Of a DNA stretch of 64,000 bases, positions 10,991-23,059 are shown one piece after another (position 1 is the stretch's first letter; every line of letters starts with the position of its first letter). The stretch is taken from positions 62,813,213-62,877,212 of the forward strand of contig CM066740.1 in the NCBI GenBank assembly GCA_033961575.1, read 5' to 3'. A program made the position numbers and the translations under genes. The stretch is from Aselliscus stoliczkanus. Its lineage: Eukaryota; Chordata; Mammalia; Chiroptera; Hipposideridae. The notes under the pieces were generated by a model, which saw only the letters and a program-made list of their open reading frames with translations, ran no database searches and was not told the DNA's origin.

Positions 10991-12495
10991 TAATAAAATT
11001 AGTTCTTGCTCACTAACCTAAGAGTTTTCTTTAAAGTCCTCTACAGGCTTGCTCAGAATTTCAGAAAGACTGACACTTAACCGAGACCTTTTATTAGATT
11101 TAGAAGTCAATTTAAGAAACAAAGAGTTCTCCAGAGAGGATGCTTATAACTAGCATTCTTTCCGTTTCCTCAAATCCTGAGGTTAAAAAGGCTCTCCTGG
11201 GTAAATGTTGACTGATTATGCAGGAGACTTAGTAACTGCAATTAAACAGTGACTCCCCTGGCCAAGGCCACCGCTAATGCAAAATACTGCTAGAGTGCAC
11301 GGGCCTGTCAGTTTCTTATTTTAGCACAAGAGAAACATCTGCTATATTTGAACAATTGGTAAAGTAGCACATGGGCAGCTGTCCTGCCCCACTGTGACAT
11401 CTAAAATGAATTTCTTATGTAGTCTCTCTCTTCCCAGAAACTCAAGACATCTGTTCAATGACATCTCAAATACAATAAGGATGTTGTTGTGGCTGTAAAC
11501 AACCCAATAACTCATTATCCTGTTTAGCGCAATTTTTGCATGTTCCTTTGAAAGACTATCCAGGATAAATGAGGTGCCACATACTCTAACCTGCCACTTC
11601 ATGGTGAGAGACAAAGCCCTTAGGATACAAACTTTTGGAGAATCAAGCTACAATAATGCCTTGGATTGAATCCGTAGTTTACAGTTCACAAAACACTGTC
11701 TCATTTAGTTTACCATCTCCTGCCAAGCTGCATTCCAGTCAAGAGAGCCATTCTCACCAAGCTGGAAGCCAAAGGCAACTATCTCAACCACACAGCTATT
11801 CATGGGATGCCCAGTGGTGTGCCCTCCATGGTTAATTTAAGGAGTCTACACACTCCTTAAGTAGAATTTGTCCAGGTGCACACACTCTATCATCCCTTTC
11901 CAGCCCCCCATCTAGACAATCACTAAGGTGTCCTGACCCATCTGACGGGTCACACTTATGCCACTGTCATTTCCTCCCATTACTGTTTCCTGTTCTGAAT
12001 TTCTCCACTAGTGCCACCAAGGGCAATCACCTCCTCACATGTAGAAATGCTCTTTTTCCTCTCTTGTCTTCAAACTCTTGCCCCAGTTACTTCAGAAGGG
12101 TCCTTCTATCTCTCCAAGTTGCTTCTTATTGTGAGCCAAATAATAAGCCCAGCCTTGAGAACTGAGTATAACCTTCTGATCCAAGAGAAAGGAAAACCTG
12201 AGGTGAAGAAAAATGAGAACAGGACCACCAGTGCTATCAGTTGGAAAGCCTTAAAAACACCCAAAGTAATCTATGCAGTCACCTCTTCATGGGTCATCAC
12301 TGAGCAGTGAGCACACGGTGGAAGTGTAAAGATGAAACAGTCATGACTGCTCTCAAGCTCTTCCGGGTACACGAAGGAAATCGTCCATAGAAACATCTCC
12401 ACCACGTTCTCATTCTCATTCATAAGTGAAACTGCTTTCCCATCAAAATACATGTTTAATGTGTTCACTTGTGTTGTTTCCTTTAAAAGGACAGC
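10991..12495. other. Intronic sequence
   Basis: Base composition is more balanced than in neighbouring stretches. No exon, RNA or transposon recognised; possible old relics are too diverged to call by eye. Confidence 0.4.
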
Positions 12496-12497
12496 TA

Positions 12498-12576
12498 TTG
12501 GGTTGTCAGAAAAGTCATGATGTATTTTTTCTGTTTTTCGTTGCAAAAAAGCATCATGACTTTTCCAACAACCCAA
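12498..12576. mobile_element. 79-bp mariner MITE (palindromic)
   Basis: It starts TTGGGTTGTCAGAAAAGTCA and ends with the complementary TGACTTTTCCAACAACCCAA, flanked by TA at 12496-12497 and 12577-12578. The two arms pair over about 30 bp with a short loop, as in MADE1-like elements. Its termini match those of the mariner at 55541-56941, the likely source family of the mobilising transposase. Confidence 0.9.
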
Positions 12577-12578
12577 TA

Positions 12579-12897
12579 CTATTATACCAGTACTAGCTTT
12601 GCTTTGAATAATTTTCATTCTACATGTAGAGAGTATTAGCTATATAGTTGTTTATATGGGATATAAACAGACTTGTGAACAAGCCCAGGGAGCCGACCAA
12701 CCAGTGATAAAGCAGGTAGCACAGCACCTGGCTCATGTAAAAACTCTGTGAATGTTAATTCCTCATTCCAACAGATTTACACTTGATCTTATTTTTAAGA
12801 TGTAATTTGATCATAGGGAGCAAAATATACTTGGAAACAAAATATACTTGACAGTATATTAGGGGACATTAATTATTCACTACAGAAAACAAGTACA
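12579..12897. other. Intronic sequence
   Basis: Single-copy looking. A local direct duplication of AAATATACTTG is visible near 12823-12850. No other feature. Confidence 0.35.
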
Positions 12898-13070
12898 GGG
12901 CAGCCGGGTGGTTCAGTTGGTTAGAGCGTGTGCTCTTAACAAGATTGCTGGTTCGATTCCCGCATGGGATGGTGGGCTGCACCCCTCACAACTAGATTGA
13001 AGAATGACTTGATTTGGAGCTGATGGGTCCTGGAAAAATACACTCTTACCCAATAAAAATTTTAAAAAAG
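12898..13070 (+). mobile_element. SINE family E (tRNA-like head, AATAAA)
   Basis: The head GGTGGTTCAGTTGGTTAGAG is followed by GGTTCGATTCCCGCATGGGA (A- and B-box-like) and a body with AACTAGATTGAAGAATGACT. The 3' end is CCAATAAAAATTTT plus A. The head resembles the middle module of family D more than family A. No clear TSD. Confidence 0.82.
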
Positions 13071-13699
13071 AGGCATGGATTGCAAGACATTATTTGTACT
13101 CTGAATTCATTTTAAAAACAAAAAGAATAAGCATCACAAGTCTGGAGGAAGAGTGGTAGAAATTCAGAGAAAAGAGCTAAGAAGAGGTCAGATCATCAGC
13201 TTTTACAAAGCAGAATAATATTTTTTCAATATTTTTTAATTTTTCAATTACAGTTGACATACAATATTGTATTAGTTTCAGGGGTACAAAATAGTGATTA
13301 GACACTTATATAACTTATGAAGTGATCACACTAATAAATATAATACCCTTCTGACACCATATATAGTTATTACAATATAACTGACTATATTTCCTATACT
13401 GTACTTTACATCCCCATGTCTATTTTGTAACTTCTAATTTGTACTTCTTAATCCTTTCCTCTTTTTCACTCATCCCCACAACCCCCCTCCCAACTGGCAA
13501 CTGTCACAATGTTCTCTGTATCTATGAGTTTGTTTCTGTTATATTTTTATTGTTGTTTTTAAAATTCCACATACAAGGGAAATCATATGGTATTTGTCTT
13601 TCTCTGACATTTCACTTGGCATAATATGCTGTAGGTCCACCTGTGTTGTTGCAGATGGCAAGATTTCAATCTTTTTATGGCTGAGTTACAGTCCATTGT

Positions 13700-13706
13700 G
13701 TGTATG

Positions 13707-13760
<54 letters not shown>

Positions 13761-13762
13761 TA
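13700..13762. repeat. (TA)n/(TG)n microsatellite
   Basis: About 20 TA dinucleotides with TGTATG and ACACAC edges, expanded inside the antisense L1 3' region. Confidence 0.95.
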
Positions 13763-13955
13763 TCACTTCTTCTTTATCCATTCATCTATTGATGGGCACT
13801 TAGGTTGCTTCCATATCTTGGCTATTGTAAATAGTGCCGCAATAAACACATAGATACAATTAGTGTTTTGGGGTTTCCTCAGACAAATACCCAGAAGTGG
13901 AATTACTGTGTCCTTCTTTATCTATTGTTACAGCCTTTGTTTTAAAGTCTATTTT

Positions 13956-14098
13956 TTTTTTTTTTAGCTGAGCCATCCTGCCACCTGTTGGCAGCTCAAT
14001 GGCAACTCAGCCCGGGCTGGCCTCAAACCACTGTTGCTCAGAGCTCAGCTTGCACTCTTGAGCGAGCTCTTAAATCAACTGAGCCATTTGTCCGGCAC
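13956..14098 (-). mobile_element. SINE family C
   Basis: Reverse copy running from poly-T through CTGAGCCATCCTGCCACCTG to GAGCCATTTGTCCGGC. The TSD is TTAAAGTCTATTTT at 13942-13955 against TTAAAATCTATTTT at 14099-14112. It interrupts the ORF2 remnant of the L1. Confidence 0.9.
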
Positions 14099-16705
14099 TT
14101 AAAATCTATTTTGTCTGGTATAAGTATTAATACACCAGCTTATTTTTTCTGTTTCCATTTTTGTGAATATCTTTTTCCACCCCTTTTCTTTCAGTCTGCA
14201 CGCATTTTTGAACTGAAATAAGTAAGTCTTCTTTTCGCATTCATTCAGCCACCCCATGTCTTTTGATTGGAGCATTTAATCCATTTACATTTAAATTAAT
14301 TTTTAAGAGATATCTAGTTGTTACCACTTTATTATTCATATTTTTTATCTTTTTTTTCTTCTTCTTAAAGAAGTCTCTTTAACATTTCTTGTAATACAGG
14401 TGGTGATGAATTCCTTTAGCCTTTTCTTACCGGGGAAGCTCTTTATCTGTCCTTCAATTCTAAATGATAGCTTTGCTAGGTAGAGTAATCTTGGTTGTAG
14501 GTCCTTGCTTTTCCTCACTGCGAATATTTCATACCCTGCAAAATTGCTGTTGAGAAATCAGCTGACAATCTTATGGGAGCTCCCTTGTAGGTAACTAACT
14601 GTCTGTCTTTTGCTGCTTTTAAGAGTCTCTCCTGGTCTTTAACCTTTGCCATTCTAATTATGATGTGTCGTGGTGTGGGGCTCCTTGGGTTCATTTTGTT
14701 TCGGACTCTACACTTCCTGGGCTTGTATGTCTTATTTCCTTCACCAGATTGGGGAAGTCTTCTGTTATTATTTCTTCAAATAAGCTTTCAATTCCTGGTT
14801 CTCTCTCTTCTCCTTCTGGAACCCCCTATGATGCTTGATGCTGTCCCAGAAGCCCCTGAAACTATCCTCATTTTTTTTGGATTCTTTTTTTCTTTTTGCT
14901 GTTCTGACTGGGTGTTTTCTGCTACCTTATCTTCCAAATCGCTGATTCAATCCTCTGCTTCATCTAATCTACTGTTGATTCCCTCTAATGTATTCTTCAT
15001 CTCAATTATTGTATCCTTCACTTCTGCCTGGTTCTTTTCTATATTTCATTTCTCCATTTTTATGCTTCCTATCCTTTGTGAAGTTCTCCCTGCGATCACT
15101 GAGCATCCTTATAACCAGTGTTTGGAATTCTGCATCTGGTATATTGCTTGTCTTCATTTTGTTTCATTCTTTTTCTGAAACTTTGTTGACCTTTGATTTG
15201 GTACATCTCTCTTTGTCTCCTCACATTGACTGCCTCCCTGTGTTTGTTTCTATGTATTATGTAGGGCTGCTATGTGTCCCAGTCCTGGTAAAGTGGCCTT
15301 ATGTAGTAGATATCCTGTGGAGCCCAATGGCACAGTTTCCCTGGTCACCTGAGCCAGGTGCTCCAGGTGTATCTCTTGTGTGAGCTGTATATGCTCTTCT
15401 GTTATAGTTGAACTTTGATTGCTGTTGGCACATCAATGGGAGGGACTAAGCCTCAAGCTGATTGGTTGTGAGGACTGGCCATTACTACAGTGGAGGAACT
15501 GTTGTACAGGGGCTTACCCTCTGGAGCAGGATTCATTTAGCATGGCTCTGGTGCCTGCCAAGTCTGCCTGCTGGGTGTGTCACTTGTGGAGGTGGTTGGG
15601 TAGTGCTGGTGTGGTATTAAGCTAGTCATGAGGTATGTTGGTTTTAGAGCCTCTTGGAAAGGGCTCTGGTGCAGGCCAAGGTCAGCTGCTGCCTCTGCCC
15701 TGCCTAGGGCCACCTTGTATGAGCTACAAAGTGATCTGCAAATGGTTGTCATTTGTGCTGAGCTTGGAGGTGCCTAGGAGAGGCTAAGCTGTGAACCAAG
15801 GCTGGCTACCGCTAGTACCTGGTTTGGGGCTGCTTAGCAAGAGGTACAGGACCTGCCCAGGTCATACGCTGCTTGTTTGGGGTTTGCAAACCTTTGAAAG
15901 ATTTTAGGAAAGTCCGCAGCATGAGCCAAGACAGGCCACTTGTATGAAAAAGCCACTGGAAGCAGCTTGGGTAGGCCCACAAGTGTAGTGGGGCAGGATC
16001 TCAGGGAATACCACAGCAGGGCAAGTCGTGTTAGCTAAGTTGATGGAGACTCAGATATGGCGTTCACCTGTGTGTGCAGATGGTGTAAGGTAAAAGCTCA
16101 ACAAAGGAACAATAGCTTCTGCCAGCCCTTTTGTCTGGGAGAAACCTGCCCCTCCAGACCTTGCCCTGAAGCCAAATAACTCAGTTCCTCCCCCCTTGTC
16201 CCTGGCACCTTTCAAGCTGCTGTCCCAGCACTGCATCTCAGAACGAGTGCCCATCAGTAAATAAGTTCATGTGCAGGCCCTTTAAGAGGAACGCCTGGGA
16301 CTCCAGCCACCCTCCATCTCACTTAGCCACAGTTTCCATGGGTTTTTACAGCCAAAAGTTATGGGGACGTCTCTCCCAGGCACTGGAACCCTAGGCTGGG
16401 GAGCCTAGTGTGGGGCTGGGGACCTCTCGCTCCTCAGAGGGCACTTCTGCAGCAAGATATCCCTCCCGATTTTTAACCATTACACGTGGGTGTGGGACCA
16501 GCCCACTCCTTGTCTCTGCACCCTTCACCCCCAACCATCTCGGGATAGCTTCTTCTGTATATCCCCACTTACAGGACTTCTGTTCAGCTAGACTTCAGGT
16601 GATTTTCAATGATGGTTGTTCTGTAGGTTAATTGTAATTTTGATGTGGTCATGGGAGGAGGCAAGCACAGTGTTTACCTACACTACCATCTTAACCAGAA
16701 ATTCC

Positions 16706-17651
16706 AGGGTAATATATCTGGATTTAATTTTCAGTGAGATGGAAAGCCATTGAAGGAACACCACATAAAATCTGGAGTTGTATTCATGATACTTAGAGTC
16801 CAAACTGAAAAACACATATTAATTCCATAGATTTGCTTGGTTCTACACTCTGCACTCAACGAAATTTATGCCAAGACACTGAAACAGAATCCTAGAGCTA
16901 GAAAGAACCTTAAGTAATATAAAGCTAGCATTATACATGTACAGAAACTGAGAACCTCAGGAAAAAAGCATCATTCAGATTGCTTCATTAATGGATAAGA
17001 GGAACATCTCCAAAAATAAGTAAGAGCAACTAAGATGTCTGGGATATATCTTAAACTCAAAGCTGACATTAATCAGATAGTTGTCCTTTCATGTGTTCAT
17101 AAAATGGGCCACCATAAATTAGATGCATGTGACCCATCAGAGAATTTTTTAAGTTTTTATGACAGCTTTTGACCTTAATTTAAAACTGAAAACTTAGATG
17201 AGGCACATAATCACATCATTGTGTTTGATCAATTCTATTGTTCCAATCCCAACTCATGTGTACACAATAACTTGGAAATTCATTCATCCAGTGAATAGCA
17301 GGGACCTACTATGTGTAAATAATTATACTGAAAAACAAAGAACTAATTTATTAGAAGCTATAAAATATGCATACGAAAGAGACAGCTACACACAAACACT
17401 TAAACACATTGTTATATACATACACAACTATAATTCATGCAAAATAAAAATTGCCCATATGCCTCTCAGGTAATGCATTGTGAAAGTTTGAGAAAATATT
17501 TCTTTCAACTGAAACAATCAGAAGGCAGCACCCAAGCAGGCCCTTGAAGGATGGTTGGGATTTACAGATGGGGAAAACATTTTAGACAATAGACACAACA
17601 GGAGAGAAAAATTCATGTAAACTGTAAGCAGGACCTCCAGATGAGTAATTC
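16706..17651. other. Intronic sequence
   Basis: A/T-rich. No gene or repeat edges I can support. Confidence 0.4.
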
Positions 17652-17665
17652 AGAATGTTAACTAA

Positions 17666-17766
17666 GGGCCGGCCGAGTGGCGCAGTGGTTAAGCACTGGC
17701 TTGCGAAGCCAGCGGCCCCGGTTCGGTCCCACATGTGAGGGCCAGTGACACTGCCCTCAAAAAATA
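17666..17766 (+). mobile_element. SINE family A
   Basis: A near-consensus copy (GGGCCGGCCGAGTGGCGCAG ... CACTGCCCTC plus A). Perfect 14-bp TSD AGAATGTTAACTAA at 17652-17665 and 17767-17780. Confidence 0.95.
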
Positions 17767-17780
17767 AGAATGTTAACTAA

Positions 17781-18317
17781 ATTTAGAGCAAGTATTTTCA
17801 ATATGAAAACACTCAATCAAACCTGAGCTGCACCTAAAGTTATATATCATTCCAGTTCAGTAATGCAAAAATTTTGCATCACCTCAAGTTAAAGGTTAAT
17901 TATCACCTTCATTAATACACACAAAAAAATGCTTTATTATAGAAGAAAACTTAAGCCTAGGTCAGATTATTACATTTGTTTTCCAAATTTTTGAAAACCT
18001 GCTTCTCAAGAAATGGAAAGAGAATTGGAAAATCACTTAAGTTGCACGGTACAAAAATGGCAAAGGTGCACATTTTAAGAAAAGGGTTATCATGAAGTGT
18101 TTTAAATTCAGCATCTAAAAATCTCAGAACATAGAGTAGATGAGAAAGTGCTATCAACATCACAGTATAAAATAAGCTATGGTATTATTTTTTAAAAACT
18201 AATCTACATCTAGTTATTAACTGTCTCCCCTTCTGCAAAAGCATTGTTTTAGGATATTAACTTACTTGGAAACTGATAAGTAATGATATAATTTAGAGGG
18301 TTTTTAAAAATCTTTTT
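17781..18317. other. Intronic sequence
   Basis: A/T-rich. No feature seen. Confidence 0.35.
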
Positions 18318-18330
18318 AAAAGTTCATTGT

Positions 18331-18793
18331 GGGACAACCAAGTGGCACATTGGTTGGAAGCTGGCTTGGGACGCCAGTGGCCCCAGTTCAGATCCCACAT
18401 ATGAGGGCGAGTGACACTGCGCTCTACAGCTAAGATGCTGAACAACAGCTCCACCTGGAGCTGGGCTGCTGTGAGTCCCCGGGACAGCATAGCTGCAGCC
18501 CCTGCTGCAGTGAGTTGCCATAGGCTAGAGTGAGTGGCCGGCAGCCAGCATGAGTGGCTGGAAGCCGGTGTGAGCTGCCAAGAGCCGCTGTGAGTGGCCG
18601 TCCAGAGGCCAGTGACCGATCTGCCTCACCTGGGAAGAGCGCATTGAGGATACCAACATGGGCCAGTGAAGCAATGTCCTCCACAACTAGAGTAAAGAAC
18701 AAAAGGACAGCAACTCGTCTGTTCTCCTTCCCTGGTTCCCCAACGCTGTTCCTTTCCCCCAATTCTCCAATAAAATCTTAAAAAAAAAAAAAA
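18331..18793 (+). mobile_element. SINE family B
   Basis: Full-length with a diverged head (CCAAGTGGCACATTGGTTGG) and an intact AATAAAATCTT tail. TSD AAAAGTTCATTGT at 18318-18330 and 18794-18806. Confidence 0.93.
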
Positions 18794-18806
18794 AAAAGTT
18801 CATTGT

Positions 18807-19420
18807 ATTTTCAGTAAATCCTAACTATTTTAACACTCTTCTATCCAACTCAAGGGCAGATCATCAAAATAATCAATTATCAAAGCTAACCAGTGTGCAT
18901 TATTCCTAATGTTTTTATTCTCTACTTTCTTTCTTAATTCATTTTACATTGGAAGATTTTGGTTGCCTGTGTGACGTTTTCTCCATGTGGTCTAACAGAA
19001 TACCAGGGAATTCTTTGAACTTTAGCCCTATCCTAAATGGCACAGGCTCAATGCAATGAAGGTCAATCAAACCCAGATGGTGAGAGTGGGGAAGAAGAAC
19101 AATGAAACTAAGGCACACCATGAAAAGAATCTTGACGGTATTTTTACTTGGAAAACTATACATGCTATGGGAACTGCAAAAGAGAAGCTCCCATTACCTT
19201 GCCCTGCTCTACTTTGCATTATAGGAAGTTGTACCCATGTTGTAAATTCCTTATTTAGCCTGAGTTTTACAAACCTGTATATCTTTCCCATCATGGCACC
19301 TGTCGCAGTGCCCTATGCATTGAAGGGATTCAATAACTTTTTTTAAATGGGTTTAGCACATCTGCCACAAAATATGATCAAATAAGTTTAGAAATATTAA
19401 AGATGCTATACGTGATCAAG
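18807..19420. other. Intronic sequence
   Basis: No gene or repeat recognised. The overlapping open frames on both strands near 19056-19346 have no recognisable motif. Confidence 0.35.
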
Positions 19421-19433
19421 GTATTGAGAAGGG

Positions 19434-19942
19434 AGGGGCCGGCCGAGTGGCTCAGTTGGTTAAGAGTTGGCTTAGAGCGCATGCTCTGAGCAACAGAGCC
19501 GCCGGTTTGATTCCTACATGGGCCAGTGAATGCTGCGACAGAGCCAAGCTGTCGCTGAGCTGCCAACAGGTGGCAGGCTGGCTCAGCTGGTGTAACAAGA
19601 AGATTGCCTGTTCAATGGTGGGCTATGCCCACTTGCAACTAAGACTGAACTCAGCACCTTGAGCTGAGCTGCCACCCAGATGGCTCAGAGGATAGTGTGC
19701 ACTCTTAACAAGGCTGCTGGTTCAACTCCTGCATGGGATGGTGGCTACGACCACCTGCAACTAAGATTGAACACAGCACCTTGAGCTTAGTTAGAGGCCA
19801 TCAGCTGCCAACGGGAAGCCAGATGGCAACTGCAGCCCTCCACAAGGAAGACAAGAACAACAATTTGGCTGGTCCCCTCCCCCAATTCCCCAACACTGTT
19901 CCCCTCCCCCAATTCCCCAATAAAATCTTTTTTTTAGAAAAG
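19434..19942 (+). mobile_element. SINE family D (three tRNA-like modules)
   Basis: Three tRNA-like blocks follow one another. The first is the head GAGTGGCTCAGTTGGTTAAG with GCCGGTTTGATTCC. The second is a partial block (GCTGGCTCAGCTGG). The third is GATGGCTCAGAGGATAGTG with GGTTCAACTCCTGCATGGGA. The tail repeats CCCCAATTCCCCAA and ends AATAAAATCTTTT. TSD GTATTGAGAAGGG at 19421-19433 against ATATTGAGAAGGG at 19943-19955. Confidence 0.92.
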
Positions 19943-19955
19943 ATATTGAGAAGGG

Positions 19956-21034
19956 CAAGCCATGTGGATACCCAGAACAACTCTGGAACATTTTTACCAG
20001 TTTCCACAACCTTACAAGAGCAGAGCTGGGCCTGTGTCATGGAAGCTCTGGCTCCTGGTGGTCTCACGGATGTGCCTCCCTGAGGAATGAGGCCTGCGCC
20101 ACCCACAGCTCTCGCTCCAGGGACAGTTGCCTTCACCTTACAGGAAGAGCAAGCAGCACAGGGCTTAGGAACAGCAACATGAGTCCGGTTAGAACCCATT
20201 TAGATAGATGTCCCTATAAGGACAAGTTCCACCATGGGAGGGTGCAATATCAGACACAGCACAGAGGTAGTTGCTCTCAGTGTGCTTCTCCTTTTACCTC
20301 CTTTTATGACTAAAATATGCACAAAACCACACTGAAAACAGAAGTCCAGCATCACTGGGGAAAACAGCCTCAGGTTCCCTCTGTCTGTCATGCGTCTGAT
20401 GAGGTTCAGCCCAGATGGCCTGTTCATCCTTCTATTTTCTCTCTTTTTGATAAGCCCAAATGAGAAATGGCCCTATACAAATTCACAAAGGCATTTGTGA
20501 GAAAGGCTAGATTTAAAGCTCCTGGGAGAAAACCAAACTATTTCTTCCTTAAAAACTACACACATTCCCAACAGGCATTTCGCTTCTTGCCTGCTTTGCA
20601 TAAAGCAGAGGGATGTAGTACTTCCTGGCACATGCACACATACACACACAATTATTTACCCTACTTTAGGAAAATGTAGTGTACAAACGTGTGTTCTGAA
20701 ATAAAAATTCTAAATGTCATTCACATTTTTTAAATACAACAGTTTGGGGGAGAAATTCAAATTCATTTACCAATAAATATAAAATTCCCTTACCACATAT
20801 ATTGAAACAACTTCTTAAAATTATAGGACTTTGGGACTAGAAGGTGTCTTGGAGATGTATTTGGCTAAAGCAAGAAAGTATGACAAGCAGCCACTCTAAA
20901 AGAAGAAAAGCCAGAAAGCCATGGTCTGTCGGATGGGTGAATTCTAGGGTGCAGAATTCTATCTGCCTGGAAGGGGTGCCAACCCAAGGGATGCTATGAA
21001 ACCAATGCAAACATGAATTTGATCAAGTTAATCA
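19956..21034. other. Intronic sequence
   Basis: Includes a balanced-composition stretch at about 20000-20460 and A/T-rich DNA after it. No exon or RNA gene recognised. Confidence 0.35.
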
Positions 21035-21050
21035 AGATGTCAGAAGTTTA

Positions 21051-21482
21051 GGGGCCAGCCGAGTGGCGCATTGGGTAAGAGCTGGCTTGGGACGCTGGCT
21101 CTGAGCCACAGGGCCCCAGTTCAGATCCCACATATGAGGGCCAGTGACACTGCCCTCTACAGCTATGAGGGTGAACAACTGCTCCACCTGGAGCTGGGCT
21201 GCTGTGAGTCCCCGGGACGGCATAGCTGCAGCCCCTGCTGCAGTGGGCTGCCATAGGCTACAGTGAGTGGCCAGCAGCCAGCGTGAGCCGCCAAGAGCTG
21301 CGGTGAGCGACCATCCAGAGGCCAGCGAGAGATCTGCCTCATCCAGGAAGAGCGCAATGATGACACCGACATGGGCCAGTGAAGCGACGTCCTCCCCAAC
21401 TAGACTGAAGAACAAAAGGACACCAGCTTGTCTGTTCCCCTCCCCCGGTTCCCCAATAAAATCTTTAAAAAAAAAAAAAAAA
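21051..21482 (+). mobile_element. SINE family B with extended tRNA head
   Basis: The head carries an insertion (GCTGGCTCTGAGCCACAGGG) that creates an extra arm resembling the D-family head. TSD AGATGTCAGAAGTTTA at 21035-21050 against AGATGTCAGAACTTTA at 21483-21498. The doubled tail unit is reduced to one copy. Confidence 0.93.
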
Positions 21483-21518
21483 AGATGTCAGAACTTTATA
21501 TTTAAAAGCACAAGTACC

Positions 21519-21636
21519 GGGGCGCTGGGTGGCGCAATGGTTGGGAACTGGCTTGGGGCGCCAGTGGCCCCGGTTCGGATCCTACATATGAGAGCCAGTG
21601 ATACTGCCCTCTTTAAAAAAAAAAAAAAAAAGTGTA
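21519..21636 (+). mobile_element. SINE family A
   Basis: Diverged head (GGGTGGCGCAATGGTTGGGA), ending CTGCCCTCTTT plus 17 A. Perfect 16-bp TSD TAAAAGCACAAGTACC at 21503-21518 and 21637-21652. Confidence 0.95.
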
Positions 21637-22902
21637 TAAAAGCACAAGTACCTAACACAATGAGCACCTTATCTCAAGTGTTCTAAAATTGTGTCAGTGC
21701 AGTTCACACCACACAGAAAAATACATTTCCAGATCTGGACTCCCAGAGTAAGCAAATCACACCACCACTAGGTAGAGCACATACACATACACAGATACAT
21801 GCATAGGTAGTACATACATATATTCAGGACTGCAAGGATTTCCCAAAGTACTGTGACATTAAACAAAAACAAAACAAAATCTAACTAGTCCCACAACTCT
21901 TTCTAGACTTCAAGAAAGATGGTATGTAAGCTTTCCTGCAAAACATACTTTTTGTTTCTGAACTGTGTCTGCAGCGTTACTGTCGGTGCGAGTTTTCTTT
22001 GCGTTTGTCTTTTAAAGAGTCGGCTGGCTGGCTGCAAGGTTAGTAAGAGCCTATTCTAATTACTTTCTGCACTTGCGACTGTGGGTGGGAGCCATGCTGG
22101 GCCCCTGCTTCGCAGGGAGCTTCACCGAGGCCTGGACCTCAGCAGTTTGCACCGGGAGCGGAGGGCAGGGGGTCCCTGACCACCACCCTGAGCGCCCGAG
22201 TTCTCGGCTCTCGGTCCGTCCCTCCGACACTCCCTCCGGTAACCTGACACGTCATCCATGCTCCTAGTAGTGCCTTCGGGAATCCCTCTCCGCGTGTAAA
22301 CCGGAGCGACGTCCCCCCACAGCCCCCGAGCCAGGGGACGCCCATGTGGGCGGGTGGGGGGCGCCCCGGGCCCTCGGATCCGGGGACGGGCCTGCGGGGG
22401 GCTTCGCGGGCAACGGCTCGGCGGCTCCCCAGAGGGCGCCCGCGTGGGGACGGCGCCGCGCCCGGCTCCTCGGACGCTCAGCACCCACGGCCGAGAGCGA
22501 GTGAGGAGGACACGGCGCAGCTGAGCCCCGCAGCTCACGCGCCGAATTCGGGGGGCTCCCGGGGAACCCCTGGCTCCCGCCTCCGTCCTCCCCGCCGCCC
22601 GCCGAAGGGCCCCAGGAGGGCGGCCGGCTTGGGCCGAGGTGCCGCCGCCGCCGCCAGGCCGGCCCGTCCCGAGGCGCGTGCGGGCGCCTGCTCCGCGGGG
22701 CGGCGGGGCCGCGGGGCCGGGAAAGCCGCCCCGAGAGCCGCGTCCCGGGAGGTCGGGCGGCCGCGGCGCCCGGCGCGCGGCCCGGAGCGCGCCCCCGCCC
22801 CGCACCCCCGGCCCCGAGCGCGCCCCCGGCCCGCGGCCCCGCGCGACTCGCACGAACTTTCCGCGCGGGGGAGGGGCGGGCGCCGCGGCCCGGCCGCCCC
22901 GG

Positions 22903-22911
22903 CCTTACCTG
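22903..22911 (-). promoter_or_regulatory. ST7: ST7 exon 1 splice donor
   Basis: On the minus strand the exon ends ...AGCACAG followed by GTAAGG, a consensus U1 donor. It interrupts the codon after Thr50 in phase 1, so the next exon must complete a codon beginning with G. Confidence 0.93.
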
Positions 22912-23059
22912 TGCTCAAGTTGTCGTTGATTTTCAAAGGCACCCGCAGCACGTAGACCAGGAAGAGCACGATGAAGAACCACACGGTCCAGAGGTAGGTC
23001 CAGGACCAAACGACGCAGGACTTGAGCTGCTCCAGAAAGCCCGTGCCCGCTTCAGCCAT
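22909..23059 (-). CDS. ST7: ST7 first coding exon (partial gene)
   Basis: It encodes residues 1-50 of suppressor of tumorigenicity 7, a multi-pass membrane protein of about 580 residues. The protein is proposed as a candidate tumour suppressor, and its biochemical role is poorly defined. The exon reads MAEAGTGFLEQLKSC, then a strongly hydrophobic segment at about residues 16-39 (VWSWTYLWTVWFFIVLFLVY) that would act as the first transmembrane helix or signal anchor, then RVPLKINDNLST up to the donor. From memory it differs from human ST7 only at a few conservative positions (Gly5, Val16, Val37); ST7L has a different N-terminus. The start codon sits in AAAGATGGC, a good initiation context. The frame stays open into the intron to 22535, but that extension is low-complexity CpG-island sequence and is not coding. 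Remaining exons lie beyond position 1. Confidence 0.95.

Larger units (their letters stand above)
13220..16705 (-). mobile_element. Antisense L1, ORF2 largely deleted
   Basis: Read on the minus strand, the 5' UTR occupies about 15200-16705 and the degenerate ORF1 about 14400-15200. ORF1 is recognised by the complement of AAAGACCAGG and the conserved HIIMAK-like region near 14650. The start of ORF2 is at about 13930-14330 (LNVNGLNAPIKRH-like, then a DKEGH-like stretch). The sequence then jumps to the ORF2 C-terminus and 3' UTR at 13220-13860. The reverse transcriptase is missing, as in the L1 at 6301-8936, but the junction is at a different place. ORF1 has frameshifts and stops. A TA microsatellite and a family C SINE lie inside. 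Confidence 0.8.
1..22902 (-). other. ST7: ST7 intron 1 (5' part, continues beyond window)
   Basis: Everything 3' of the ST7 exon 1 donor, reading along the minus strand, is intron 1. It runs off the window at position 1. It holds repeats plus single-copy A/T-rich DNA and shows no further ST7 exon; the conserved continuation after residue 50 (starting Val-Ser-Met-Phe in human ST7, from memory) does not occur here. The extent follows from the exon call; splicing was not tested. Confidence 0.8.

Noticed and set aside
22535..22908. Continuation of the ST7 frame past Thr50
   Set aside because: A consensus donor ends the exon at 22909, and the residues beyond do not match ST7, whose next residue should begin a conserved hydrophilic-to-membrane segment.
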